Shown: positions 35,190 through 46,200 of the stretch, piece after piece | Numbering within the stretch: the stretch's first letter is position 1 | Layout of the letters: each line of letters opens with the position of its first letter | Source of the DNA: Tomocerus qinae | Lineage: Eukaryota > Arthropoda > Collembola > Entomobryomorpha > Tomoceridae | Direction of reading: 5' to 3' | DNA length: 64,000 nt | NCBI GenBank assembly: GCA_020055645.1 | Contig: CM034546.1 | Location: 58,652,001 to 58,716,000, forward strand | Translations under genes and position numbers: made by a program | Notes under the pieces: generated by a model | Told to the model about the DNA's origin: nothing | Databases searched by the model: none | The model's input: only the letters and a program-made list of their open reading frames with translations

Positions 35190-35725
35190 TGTATAAAAAT
35201 CTTTTGAAAACTACAATTTAGTATGTCATTCCTAATAGTGTAACAATTATTCTCTGCATTTTTTTATTACACAGTTAAAAAAGATCTTTTAAAGACATTT
35301 TAAAGTTTTAAACATGCCCATGCTTCAATAAGTACCTACTTCTTATAATAATCTTTAAATCCAATTTATAGAATATGAATACCTAGTTCCAAAGTCCCTA
35401 TACTATGTAATGCAGTAGTAAGCAGAGGAACTTTGAACACCAATAAGTAAATTAAACACCACATAATATAATGTAAAATGCTAAAAACTATAATAGCACA
35501 GATAATTTATTAGAAGTGTAAATAAATAAGGCATCAATCAATCATTATAAATCAACAAATTAGAAGTCTTGTAACTATAATGTAATATTCAGAAAATAAT
35601 ATTAGAAATTCATTAATCAATACAATTTAATCAACAGGAATATCTAAATCAATATAATTATTATAAAATGTCAGAAAATTGAATCCAGATATCATATAAA
35701 GACTATCGAGGCATTTTTCATATTA
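35190..35725. other. Intergenic between convergent genes
   Basis: AT-rich 3' flank between receptor 1 (plus) and the secreted repeat protein (minus). No recognisable feature besides possible polyadenylation signals (aataaa near 35521). Confidence 0.45.
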
Positions 35726-35728
35726 CAT

Positions 35729-36952
35729 CTATTTTGGGAGGCGGAAAAGATCTGGACATTCGTCACTTCTGTAAATGGCGTAGAATTTACCGTCGTCTGG
35801 ATTTCTGAAATGGCTCCAAGGATAGATGGAGGGTGGCAGACCAAATGGTATTGGTAGTTGAGGTTGCATTGCAGGATTGGCTGGAACAGGCGAGATTGGA
35901 AGATTTTCATTGTCAGGCTGATTCGGAAGATTTTCTGGGATAGACGGAATTGAAACATTTGCTGGGTCAGGTTGATTTTTTACAGGTGATCCATTTTGAT
36001 TCTGAAGATTTGCTTGGCCATGATAATTTTGAGAATGAGGCAATGTAAGCCCATCGGATCCATGTGGGACTCTGTTGTAGGTATTGTAGTCATCAGTTGG
36101 CATTCTGATACAGGTCACCTTTGTAATCCTAGGCCCTGTACCTTCAGTCTCTTGAGGATTTTGTCCAAGCTGGACACTGAAGATATTGTTTCCGTTTCTT
36201 AGTACGAATCCTTTGCCGTTGAGTTCCTTTACTATTTCCGTGGTCGTTGGGATCAAAATTGTTACCGTGTCTTCATTAGAGTTCTGATCCAGTTGAGGTA
36301 AAACTGGAATGTGAATTGGTTCACCGTTTTGAGATCCGGCTGGAGACGATGGAAATTGTGGTGGAGGGCAAGCCACTTGAGGTTCTGCTGGAGATGCTTG
36401 ACTACATGGCTGCATCGGCTGGGGTCGTGACTCACCAATTGGAGATGGAGATGAAGCTTGTTGAAACCGGGGTTGGGGCTCACCAATTGGAGATCCAGAT
36501 GAAGCTCGTTGAAAACGTGGTTGGGGTTCACCAATTGGAGATGGAGATGAAGCTCGTTGAAACCGTGGTTGGGGCTCACCATTTGAAGATGGAGATGGAG
36601 CTCGTTGAAAACGTGGTTGGTGCATACCAATTGGAGTTCCAAGTGAAGCTCGTTGGAAACGTGGTCTGGGCTCAACAATTTCATATCCAGTTAGAGATAA
36701 TTGAAAACATGGTCGAGGCATACCAATTGGAGATCCAGGTAAAGACTGTTGAAAACGGTGTCCAGGCCTAGCCATCGGAGGTTGTGCCGTAGACCACTGA
36801 TAATACAGAGGACACCCAGCCAATGGAGATTCGGAACTATGAATTGGTCGAGGCCCGTCCATCGGAGAGAATGACGGTTGAAAACGGGGTCGATTTGGCA
36901 TAATTACTATTATAACACAAATCAAAACAAAAATTAACCTTACTTGACACAT
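35729..36952 (-). CDS. Secreted proline/glutamine-rich protein with 16-residue repeats (407 aa)
   Basis: A single open frame starts with a hydrophobic signal peptide (MCQVRLIFVLICVIIVIM). Residues of roughly 60-180 hold about seven copies of a 16-residue repeat, of the form EPQPRFQRASSPSPIG, encoded by a 48-bp tandem repeat at 36433-36768. A middle part of mixed composition follows (TVTILIPTTTEIVKELNGKG, VTCIRMPTDDYNTYNRV). Then comes a Pro/Asn/Gln-rich tail, ending YRSDECPDLFRLPK. The repeat copies differ in sequence yet stay in frame, which argues for a real protein. The composition suits a cuticular, silk-like or glandular secreted protein, but I do not recognise a family. Whether an upstream non-coding exon exists is unknown. 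Confidence 0.65.
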   Translation of the reverse strand: MCQVRLIFVLICVIIVIMPNRPRFQPSFSPMDGPRPIHSSESPLAGCPLYYQWSTAQPPMARPGHRFQQSLPGSPIGMPRPCFQLSLTGYEIVEPRPRFQRASLGTPIGMHQPRFQRAPSPSSNGEPQPRFQRASSPSPIGEPQPRFQRASSGSPIGEPQPRFQQASSPSPIGESRPQPMQPCSQASPAEPQVACPPPQFPSSPAGSQNGEPIHIPVLPQLDQNSNEDTVTILIPTTTEIVKELNGKGFVLRNGNNIFSVQLGQNPQETEGTGPRITKVTCIRMPTDDYNTYNRVPHGSDGLTLPHSQNYHGQANLQNQNGSPVKNQPDPANVSIPSIPENLPNQPDNENLPISPVPANPAMQPQLPIPFGLPPSIYPWSHFRNPDDGKFYAIYRSDECPDLFRLPK

Positions 36953-37042
36953 TCAATACAATCAATTAACATAATATATGATAGCAATGCCCTTGCAGAA
37001 ATTAAATACATTTATGATAAATTATAATAAATTAATTGATGA

Positions 37043-37051
37043 TTATTTATA
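37043..37051 (-). promoter_or_regulatory. Candidate TATA box for the secreted protein gene
   Basis: TATAAATAA on the minus strand, about 90 bp upstream of the ATG at 36952. Spacing is plausible for a short 5' leader; there is no other support. Confidence 0.35.
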
Positions 37052-38463
37052 ACAAAAGGATTTGGGCTGCTACAGTAACACATAATGAAAACTGAAAGAA
37101 GACTGAAAATACTGGGTAATTCAAGTCAATCTCAAATGCAAAGTAAAAAATACAATATATTTGTGACAAAAAACAATTTACATATTATGTATATCAAGTA
37201 CTTACCAACCGAAAGGAATCTTGAAACTATTTGGAACAGCAACACAAGATTTCCAAAAAAGACAGGATGTCAACTTCTCCTGCTGTGGCCCGAAATGATG
37301 AACACAAATGTAATCACTGGAAAACAAATGTAAATAATTAATAAACGTGCAAATGATAATCAGAGCGATTACGGCATCTTTATCGGCTATTTCACAAGAT
37401 GTGTCAAATTTAAAAAATACTATGAAATTGTGTAAAAAAATTGCTGCCATTTAAAAACTTGCCTTGTGAAAATACTTAGTATAATTTAACAAGTAATAAA
37501 TCCAGATGAGAAACAGCCGAATATAGGTTTCCAATTCTTAAAGTGGATTGTGATGTTCAAAAGATCCCCCAAATGTCTCCAAATACGTCAGCCGGTTGCA
37601 AAAGTCCGGAAGCAGTCACACTGTGTTTTCAGTGACTCTGAAGAAGAATAAATGCTGAAAATAGAAAATTATAAATAATAATTAATAATAATATTGACAG
37701 TTTGCTACGAATATTACTTTTGATTATCATACTTAAACTAAAACAAGCAAGTTCCACTACAAAAGTCGATGACAAAAGATATTGTATTCAATTTTTTTAC
37801 CTTTTTATCCCGGAAGAAAGTCTGAATTAATAGCGGTGGGCGATGTCAGATGTTGCAATGCAAATCTAAAAATTAATAGAATAAATTATTTACAACCCGT
37901 CATAAATTATCTAGAAATTATAACCAACCAAAATTAATTAGTTTGATAAATGTTTTACCTGCCAACCAAAGAATTACAAACGGCCAAATTATTTAGTGTA
38001 TGTGTGTAGTGATATTTCTGTGGAAAATTGTAGCCAAGCCGAGCTGATGTCCGTTCGAAACGACGAGCTAGTTAAGAATGAGATGGCAATGTTGATTTCA
38101 CCAATATTTATACTGCTTATACTACCAATAATCATGTGCTTTTAACGCAGACCAAGTGAAGTTACATATCTGGTGGATTCTCTTGGTTTAAAAAATTTGA
38201 ATACCATAATTTGCATTTTGTAGTTAGACTTTGGATTTGTATAATTTCAATTTCTTTGTCTTCCTTAGTAAGATGTAAAAATATTCAAATGTTTCCCACT
38301 CTTTGTCTGGAACACAAATGCGATTGGTTGGAATTTCAAGTATCATGCTCCATCCTATAACGCCCCATGATCCACATACTGAAGATATAGTTTGCTGTAA
38401 TACCTATTTCAAATGTTAACAGTACCCACGGCACATAGGAAATTGCCTAAAATATTAAAATCA
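37052..38463. other. Intergenic; two weak exon-like stretches
   Basis: Minus 37318-37203 is bounded by 'ttgttttccag' and 'gtaagtac' and is open in one frame (about 38 codons), so it could be a stray exon. Plus 38015-38145 has a frame ending in a hydrophobic tail (MLISPIFILLILPIIMCF). Neither has partners or recognisable similarity, and I do not call them genes. Confidence 0.3.
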
Positions 38464-38469
38464 TACATA

Positions 38470-39481
38470 TTAGTAGTTCGCTTTAACATCTACCACAATG
38501 GATACAATGGAAACAATGAAACACCATCGCTAATTGGATATTTTGTATTGTGTTGCTAATTGCTTTTTAATTGCCTTTCCTCGACGCTCGGCGAAGCGAA
38601 TGCAGTTGTGAATGTGTTGTAGACAGCAGCTCGATGGCGGGGGCAATAAAACTGGCGAAGTTGTATCTTCAATATACCGAACGGAGATTATAATACACAA
38701 CTCACACACGAAGTACCAAATAGTAATAAATAACATATTAAGAAGCTTACCACGCATGCCTGCATAGTAACCACAACCACATAGACCTTGCTAAATGCAT
38801 GTTAAATAATGTTTTACATCTAGCTTTATTCCTCCCGAAGGATAAGTCCGATTTTTATGGGACTTAAATATTTGGAATCTTGGAGTATCGAGGAACACAC
38901 GAGGGTTGCTGGATTTTTTATATCGTTGCTTTAAATGGTGCAAAAAGTGAACATTCTATAAAAACGAAAACTGGTCCACTTTTTTTGGAATTTGACATTT
39001 TTTAAACATTTAAAACAGTGGTATCAAAAATCCAGCAACACTCGAGTGTTTCTCGATAGTTCAGGATTCCAAATATTTAAGTTCCATAAAATCGGACTTA
39101 TCCTTCGGGAGGAATAAAGCCAGATGTAAAACATTATTTAACATGCATTTAGCAAGGTCTATGTGGTTGTGGTTACTATGCAGGCATGCGTGGTAAGCTT
39201 CTTAATATGTTATTTATTACTTTATTACTATTTGGTACTTTGTGTGTGAGATTGTGTATTATAATCTCTGTTCGGTATATTGAAGATACAACTTCGCCAG
39301 TTTTATTGCCCCCGCCATCGAGCTATGTCTACAACACATTCACTACTGCATTCGCTTCGCCGAGCGTCGAGGAAAGGCAATTAAAAAGCAATTAGCAACA
39401 CAATACAAAATATCCAATTAGCGATGGTGTTTCATTGTTTCCATTGTATCCATTGTGGTAGATGTTAAAGCGAACTACTAA
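38470..39481. mobile_element. 1.0-kb fold-back element with diverged arms, TSD TACATA
   Basis: Arms of about 460 bp (38470-38930 and 39020-39481) are inverted copies at roughly 90 percent identity, with indels such as an extra 'tttattacta' in the right arm. Termini read TTAGTAGTTCGCTTTAACATC, and TACATA flanks both (38464-38469 and 39482-39487). Each arm contains the same short frame, starting MRGKLLNMLFIT and continuing CIIISVRYIEDTTSPVL; the two versions end differently because of indels. The frame looks like a signal peptide plus short tail and could be captured host sequence, but conservation is not shown. Confidence 0.8.
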
Positions 39482-39487
39482 TACATA

Positions 39488-40446
39488 CAGACACAATACA
39501 AATTTCCGAATTTACGAAACCTATAAGAAATATGACGTTCTATATAACACATTTTTACTACTAAGATATTGTGGGAATTCTTGTATCAATGTTTGTATGT
39601 GTGTATGTCCGCATCGTTATGTAATGACTAGACTACCAGGTTTGATTTCAAGAGTTTAGTACGCTTTTAGGCGTCAAAAATTGGTCTACTATTAGATTTT
39701 TTAGCGTTTTTTGACGGAAATGAGATAAAAATGGCCTAAAAATGCCAAATAATTGCCACTTTTTCTTGGATTTCGGGGGGGGAGGAAGGCTTCAGCCCGT
39801 AAAGCCCATCCCTCAATTACGTCCTTGACTTCTATAGCTATCAAAAAATATCTGCATAATATCGAAACAGAAAACATATTAATTCTCCTTCGATCTCTTC
39901 CAAACTACTTCTACTGGTACCCGTGATTGTCTGTTGGGACCCCTCCTACCCTACCTCATATTCGGTTCTTCATTTTCAGATCTCACCTCATTAGGAGGAT
40001 GGTCATGAGATGATGTGAGGTATAGCGTTCATACTTTTACAAATAGTGATAGGAGCTGATGAGCTGAAGACTTTCTCTATGTAGATGGAAAGAGGGTTGA
40101 AGTAAGACTGTAGTAGCATATTTTAAAAAACGCGCCATGAAATACATAGGGTATACCAGGACCCGCTTTCGAGAGACCTAACCTAATTAATCATCGGTAA
40201 GGTTGAGATGGAGTTAGAATAAGAGTACCTCATTTATGAAATCTTATTACTTTCTTTTGATGTCATCTTTAAATAATATTTCAAGTAAATGAAACCAGCA
40301 TTATTATCGTCCAAACGAATAACAAACAAACCAAAGTAAATGTTTTGATTTACATTTTTATTACGTGGGTAAAATCACAAAAAAATTAAAATAATATCGG
40401 TATCTGGACGTTGGGAAAAACAAAATCGGACGCCTGCTAGAAAGAA
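39488..40446. other. Intergenic; right end of a hAT-like element at about 39829
   Basis: 'ccctcaattacgtccttg' near 39813-39829 matches the right-end style of the element at 18077 (ctaaatacgtccttg). No left end with the same target duplication was found. No gene was seen. Confidence 0.4.
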
Positions 40447-40455
40447 GTTGGAAGT

Positions 40456-41953
40456 ATCTGGGATACATTTGAGCATCTGCACCTGCTCAAATGTATCCGG
40501 CTACCTTTGAGCACTTGCAGAGCACCCAGAGCAGCTGCTCAAATGTAGACGGATACCTTTGAGCAACCCAGGAGCAGCTGCTCAAATGTGTCCAGATACC
40601 TTTGAGCACTTCTAGTGCACTCAGAGCATCTGACATGCAGTCATCCGACAATGATAATGAATAATAGTGAATGAACACAAATAGTGAACCAAAATCCTTA
40701 AGAGCCCAGTGCCTTTAAATTTGGAAATCTCTGATGACTATCAAAATACATGTAAAAATTGCTTTACAACTCTTGGAATTCTGTCTAAAGTTCTTACCCG
40801 ATTTTATGGTGTGGCACATTTTTGGAATCCTGAATATATTGTCGACCACCCCATTGTACAAAATATACGATATTTAAATTTTCTAGCAGATTTTGTCGTT
40901 TACAAAATTATAATCGCAATAAGATATATTAATGAGTAAACATATCGTATATTTTGTACAATGAGGGTGTCTACAATATATCCAGGATTCCAAAAATGCG
41001 CCACACAAGAAAATCGGGTAAGAACTTTAGACAGAATTCCAAGAGTAGTAAAGCAATATTTACATGTATTTTGATAGTCATCAGAGATTTCCAAATTTAA
41101 AGGAACCGGGCTCTTAAAGTCAGAAAAATAAATAAAAAATCCCCAAAATAAATTAAAATTACAAAAATAAGTAAAAATTTACCAAAATAAATTCCGCATT
41201 ACCAAATTTAATTCCAAATTTAATTCGAAATTACCAAATTAATTCCAGAATTACCAATTTAATTCAAAATTACCAAATTTAATTCAAAATTACCAAATTT
41301 AATTAAAAATTACTAATGAACAAAAAGTCCAAATCTATTGATATTGATTGTCAAAGTAAATACAAAGTCAATATATTAATATTGGTTAATCAAGATCAAT
41401 ACAAAATCAAAATATATTAATGGCGACTATCAAGATCAATACAAAATCAAATTAGATTAATGTATATTTTGAATTAAATGTGGTAATTTTGAATTAAATT
41501 TGGCAATTTTGAATTTAATTTGGCAATTTTGAATTTAATTTGGTAATTTTGAATTTAACTTGGCAATTTTGAATTTAATTTGGCAATTTTGAATTTAATT
41601 TGGCAATTTTGAATTTAATTTATCAATTTGGAATTTATTTTGGTAAATTTTTACTTCTTTTTGTAATTTTAATTTATTTTTGTGATTTTTTATTTATTTT
41701 GCTGATTTTAAGGATTTTGGTTCGCTATTTGTGTTCATTTACTATTATTCATTATCATTGTCGGACGACTGCATGTCAGATGCTCTGAGTGCACTAGAAG
41801 TGCTCAAAGGTATCTGGACACATTTGAGCAGCTGCTCCTGGGTTGCTCAAAGGTATCCGGCTACATTTGAGCAGCTGCTCTGGGTGCTCTGCAAAAGCTC
41901 AAAGGTAGCCGGATACATTTGAGCAGGTGCAGATGCTCAAATGTATCCCAGAT
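40456..41953. mobile_element. Mutator-like fold-back element, 9-bp TSD GTTGGAAGT
   Basis: Termini ATCTGGGATACATTTGAGC are inverted at both ends, and GTTGGAAGT flanks them (40447-40455 and 41954-41962). A 9-bp duplication is the hallmark of Mutator-like elements. The arms extend about 450 bp: repeats of 'ctcaaatgtatcc'/'caaaggtatccgg' first, then A-rich sequence, then inverted arrays of a 20-bp unit near 'ttgaatttaatttggcaatt' (41200-41310 and 41460-41635). The left arm is interrupted by a 412-bp piggyBac-like MITE. No transposase. Confidence 0.85.
40702..41113. mobile_element. 412-bp piggyBac-like palindromic MITE, TSD TTAA
   Basis: It starts GAGCCCAGTGCCTTTAAATT and ends with the near-complement; TTAA stands on both sides (40698-40701 and 41114-41117), the target of piggyBac. 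The whole element is an imperfect palindrome centred near 40905. The opposite arm of the host element (near 41710) reads through the site without insert. A partial relative lies at 23735-23895. Frames on both strands (40709-40939 plus, 40900-41094 minus) mirror each other because of the palindrome. Confidence 0.82.
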
Positions 41954-41962
41954 GTTGGAAGT

Positions 41963-42140
41963 GTGTTTTGTCACAGTTATGAGTTTCAGCCACTTTCAAC
42001 CAGTTTTTGCCACTACATTTTCTCCAGCCGGTTTTAACCATAGCTATAACCGGTTGTAACCAGGGTGGTTAAAACCATGTTTGGCCAACCCTGCCTACAT
42101 GTACATTCGAAGCAGTACTAGCATAATAAAAACCATCATT
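41963..42140. other. Remnant ending in a hAT-style terminus
   Basis: The stretch ends 'gtttggccaaccctg' (to about 42092), the usual look of a hAT right end, with 'accggttgtaacc' motifs inside. Its left end was not found; the Mutator-like element may have landed in it. Confidence 0.35.
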
Positions 42141-42149
42141 TTATTTCCC

Positions 42150-42840
42150 CTGATAAACATAACATACAAATTGGAGTAAATAAATGTCAACTACAAATCG
42201 CGTGTCTGTCCGTTATTTTAGTTTTTGCAGGTTGGGGATTCAGCAGAATGTTGCCAAAGAACATTGATATCGACTTCAATAGCTTTAGTAGATAACGTAA
42301 TGGCTTATATTTGACCGATATCTACTCTCGGACGAGTTACGTATATACTACACCAATATTTTATATAGGTGTGTGTGCTTGAGCCCTATGCTCATATTAC
42401 GAAGTTCTCTTAATTTCGTAGGGAAATTGAATACAGCAAGCATGGTTGGGAATGGGAATCAAAATAGTTGAGACGATTTCCAATGGGCAGAATAATAATA
42501 TGACGGTCTAAAAACGTCATGCGAAACAAAAATTGTTTGCAAATGAATTTCAACGTCAACCTTAAAACAATGCAAGTCAAAATATGGTTTTACAATGTAT
42601 CAAAAGATAAAGTAGCACTGCACTAGTAGAATGTTAAAATTTTTATAACACTGCAATGATTGATGAAATCATTACATAGTTAGGTAACAGTTAACTCTAA
42701 GGTTATTAGAGGTTAGCTAAGACTAAGACCAAAAAGTACAATTTAGCATTTTCTTTGGTACAATATCTAAGACTTATAACGCTGCTGCTTTAAACAAATA
42801 ATACTCTGAATAATTTACACTTCGCTAAGTCAAATAAGGT
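42150..42840 (+). repeat. Duplicated block upstream of receptor 2 (left part)
   Basis: Matches about 32100-32945. It includes the broken counterpart (42200-42420) of the exon-like fragment at 32129-32378, and 'aataatactctgaataatttacacttc' type sequence just before the LTR element. The duplicated block continues after the 14.1-kb insertion, from 56945. Confidence 0.65.
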
Positions 42841-42844
42841 GCAT

Positions 42845-43216
42845 TGTGAGGTCAGACTTCCAAGAATCGGAAGATCCAAGGCAAGTAGACCCGACCTGGT
42901 TCACTCTACTGTCTTATGTGTATTCTATTAGCTCGTTTGTGGGAGAGATGTGAAGGTAAATGCCAAATGACTGAAGTTAACTCTGGGATACGAGTGGTTT
43001 GTTAGCGAGGATAGATATTTATTGTATTCGTATCGTGGTTGGGAGAGATCGAATGGTGAGAGGAAATAATAGGAGATGACTTGTAGTGGACTCGGAGGTA
43101 GAAGAGAGACTGATTGTCCAAGGAGGATGTGTGGAATAATATAGAATGTGTGATTAGGATGGTTTGGGAGTGGGTGGTAAGGGCTGTGGGTCGTGTGTGT
43201 GTGCACAGGCCTTACA
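42845..43216 (-). repeat. Intact LTR of the non-coding LTR element
   Basis: 372 bp, TG...CA termini. From 42855 to 43140 it is identical by eye to 54536-54820 in the other LTR, which implies recent insertion. It also provides the empty sites for both nested elements. Confidence 0.88.
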
Positions 43217-46200
43217 TCCTCCTGCCGTGGTAAATAAAGGGTTGCGGGTGAAGGGTTAAAGGAAAAAGGATCACCAACATTATAAACATAAATTCATACA
43301 TGTACAATATATCATGATCATTAAAATTTTTATAGAATAATTAAATGCTTTACAATTTCATGCCCTTACAAATATCATTATCCTCTTGCTATGCTAACAC
43401 TCAATACTATATTGATATAACCATAATAATTTTGTAATGCTTTTCCAATTATCAAATAACTGTATACATAATTAAATTAAATTTTTACCATGATAATTCT
43501 AGTCATTATTCTAACTCTAAGTAGTATTTATTGTAAATTACATAACTGTAGTCACGATTGAAGAAATTTCCTGTAGATTGAAGATGACACTGTGAGACAC
43601 TGTAGATAGTGTAGTCTCAAAGAAAGTGTCCCGAAGTCGAAATTTCTCGAAGTAGTGAAGTGAAGTCTACTGTACCCGCTGTTTCTGTCAGATGGTACTA
43701 GTGGTGCCGATAATTTTCCATGATGTAGGTATTCAATGTCCACTTGAATAAACTCCAACTAAGACGTTCCCTCATTCCCGAGAAGTCGAAGAAGGTTATT
43801 CCGAAACGGTCAATGTGGTCAGGTCAATGGTGGTAATGCTCTTTACGTAAAACATCATCAGCAACAGAAAACTGAAGAATCCGTCTCGCACCTTTACTTG
43901 ATCACCATCTGTCCCGCCAATCCGATTAAGATACTAGCAACAAGCCCGATACGTGAAGTTGTCGTGTCTCCGCATATGTTGTAGTAGGTAGAGTGGTATC
44001 TGCTATATTGCCTCTATTTCTTTGTCTAGATAAAATATTGATATTAATACTTTATTTTTAATAATGTGTGATTAAGAATTAAATTGTTGTCGATCGCAAC
44101 CGAAACATTTTTCCATGCATATCTCCAACTCAGTTCCGTCCGCAGACAATCTTTTGCTTCCTCCATTTGAAGGTTGACCTCATTAATTGAGATTAATTGG
44201 CATCAGTCATGACGTATTGCCCTTCAATCAGTAACATCAAGCTTATCTTCGCTGTGCCTGTCCTTGTCTTGTTTGACTGGTAATAATCCTGGACGTATTT
44301 CTCATGTCTTTGCTTCCTCTATACATCACATGTTACTTTTCAGTATATACCGAATAAGATAATTTGATATAGTGTAGTTGTGGATGTATAGTCTCTTAAT
44401 AGTCGTCAAAGTCTTGCGCATCGCCATAGTCTAATCTTGTATATCGCCATAGTATAGTCGCCGTAGTAATCTTTCATATCGCTCTATCTTGAATATTTTA
44501 ATTGTATAGTATTAGGTATAGCCGTGGTATACCCTCTCTATATCCTCTATGCATCTGTCGTACTTGCGTCTAAATGTGCGATTTTTGGTGTAGTACGATT
44601 TTGGAATAGTGCGATTTTGCATTTTATACTAGTCCGCTTTTTGTTTTGAAGTAGTCCGATTCCTTGGTATAGTCATATTTCTGACTTTTGAGTAGTGCGA
44701 TTTTGTTGTTAGGTAGTCCGATTTTTCTAGTATAGTAAGATTTCTGACCTTGAGTAGTGCGATCCATATGGACTATTCCATTTGTGGTAAACCGATTCTC
44801 TATCCTTTGCTTCTAGTAGCTTCTACTCAATCAAGCTCTCTCCTTGGACTTCTACCGTAACATCGTTGTGGTGACGCACTTGTATCACTAGACATTAATT
44901 CCATATATTGCCCATGAGTAAAGTTTTATGTTATCTATAAGAAGTAACAATTGGTAAACAAAAGCTTTTAAGTAAACCTTAAAATATTTATATTAACTTT
45001 TCTTTATCTTTATATACTCTACTTTTAAATTTATATCCTTCGTGATTAAACATATAAGAAATAATTTTGTCGTGGTATTATGTAAATTAAATTGACTATT
45101 TGTGCTTAATTTCTTATGTATTTTTCCATATTCTAATAGTAGTTAATGTTGATTGCTGATTATAGTCACATGAATAATTTAAACACTCTAACATCAATCA
45201 TATAAGCCGTATAGTTATGAATTAGTTAAGCTCTTTTGTTATCCTCACCAAAAGTGGCGTCTTTCTAGTGCTGTAGCAGTAATGCAACGTCCCTAGCATT
45301 TTAACCAATCGAAATAATGCTTATAGCATTTTATACTTGATTAACAATATGTGTCTGTATTCTTTATTTTAATATCTCTTAATCTCTTTACTTTGATTTT
45401 TCTTAAACTTCTTAATTGAGTGAAATGGCATTTGATACTTTAAATAAACGCTAAATAAATGAACTGTTCAAACTGAAGTTACCGTTAAAACTTGTACTCG
45501 CTCGCTTTTATGTAGTTCAATGCTCTGCTAATTCCTTTACTAATTTATTCAATCTTAGTTATGCCTGTTGGTTTTTGCATTAGCCATTTCAAAGTATGTA
45601 GTTTACATTTCCCATTGACTAAACTTCTCTCCGTGCAGTATCAAGAATAATTACGTCGTACTTTTGGATATCTATAATACACACATGCTAAGAGTGATCA
45701 GGTCCTAAGATGCATGAAGAAATTATTTTACGATGTTGCTTTGTAATAACGCTTGAATATTCTGCCTTCCCAAAGTTTTTAGACTCATCTATTCAACTTC
45801 CAAATTCTTAAGCTCTTATGTATCTGTATAGTGATTTAAATATTTAAACAAAATTCAAACAAAATACAAAAATAGACTCATTATTCAATTATTATTCTCA
45901 ACTATTCAATGTCCGTAGACTATTCGAGTGTATTCACCTACACCCTCATTTCCTTTTTCTTTCAACTCATATTCTTCTTTTCCTCGATTCTCAAACTAAT
46001 CTTTCTTTCAATTCCATCACCCGTATTCATACTATGCCTATTCTTCAATTTTAACTACCATATCCTAATAGTTATCATTAAGTGTACTCGTACACTAGCC
46101 AATTCAATGACTTTTATTATTTTTATCTTAACTTAGGCATTACTCATTCTATGCTAATACTCTTCATAGTTCAACAGACGAATATACTTAATTACCATAA

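Noticed and set aside
37202-37450. 82-codon minus frame and possible exon bounded by good splice-like sites
   Set aside because: No other exon joins it in frame and nothing else supports it.
38015-38145. Plus frame ending in a hydrophobic tail
   Set aside because: No start in good context and no splice acceptor; the stretch is too short to judge.
40487-41922. Mirrored 63-codon frames (MFIHYYSLSLSDDCMSD...) at both ends of the Mutator-like element
   Set aside because: They are the same arm sequence read twice; the composition is that of the arm repeats.
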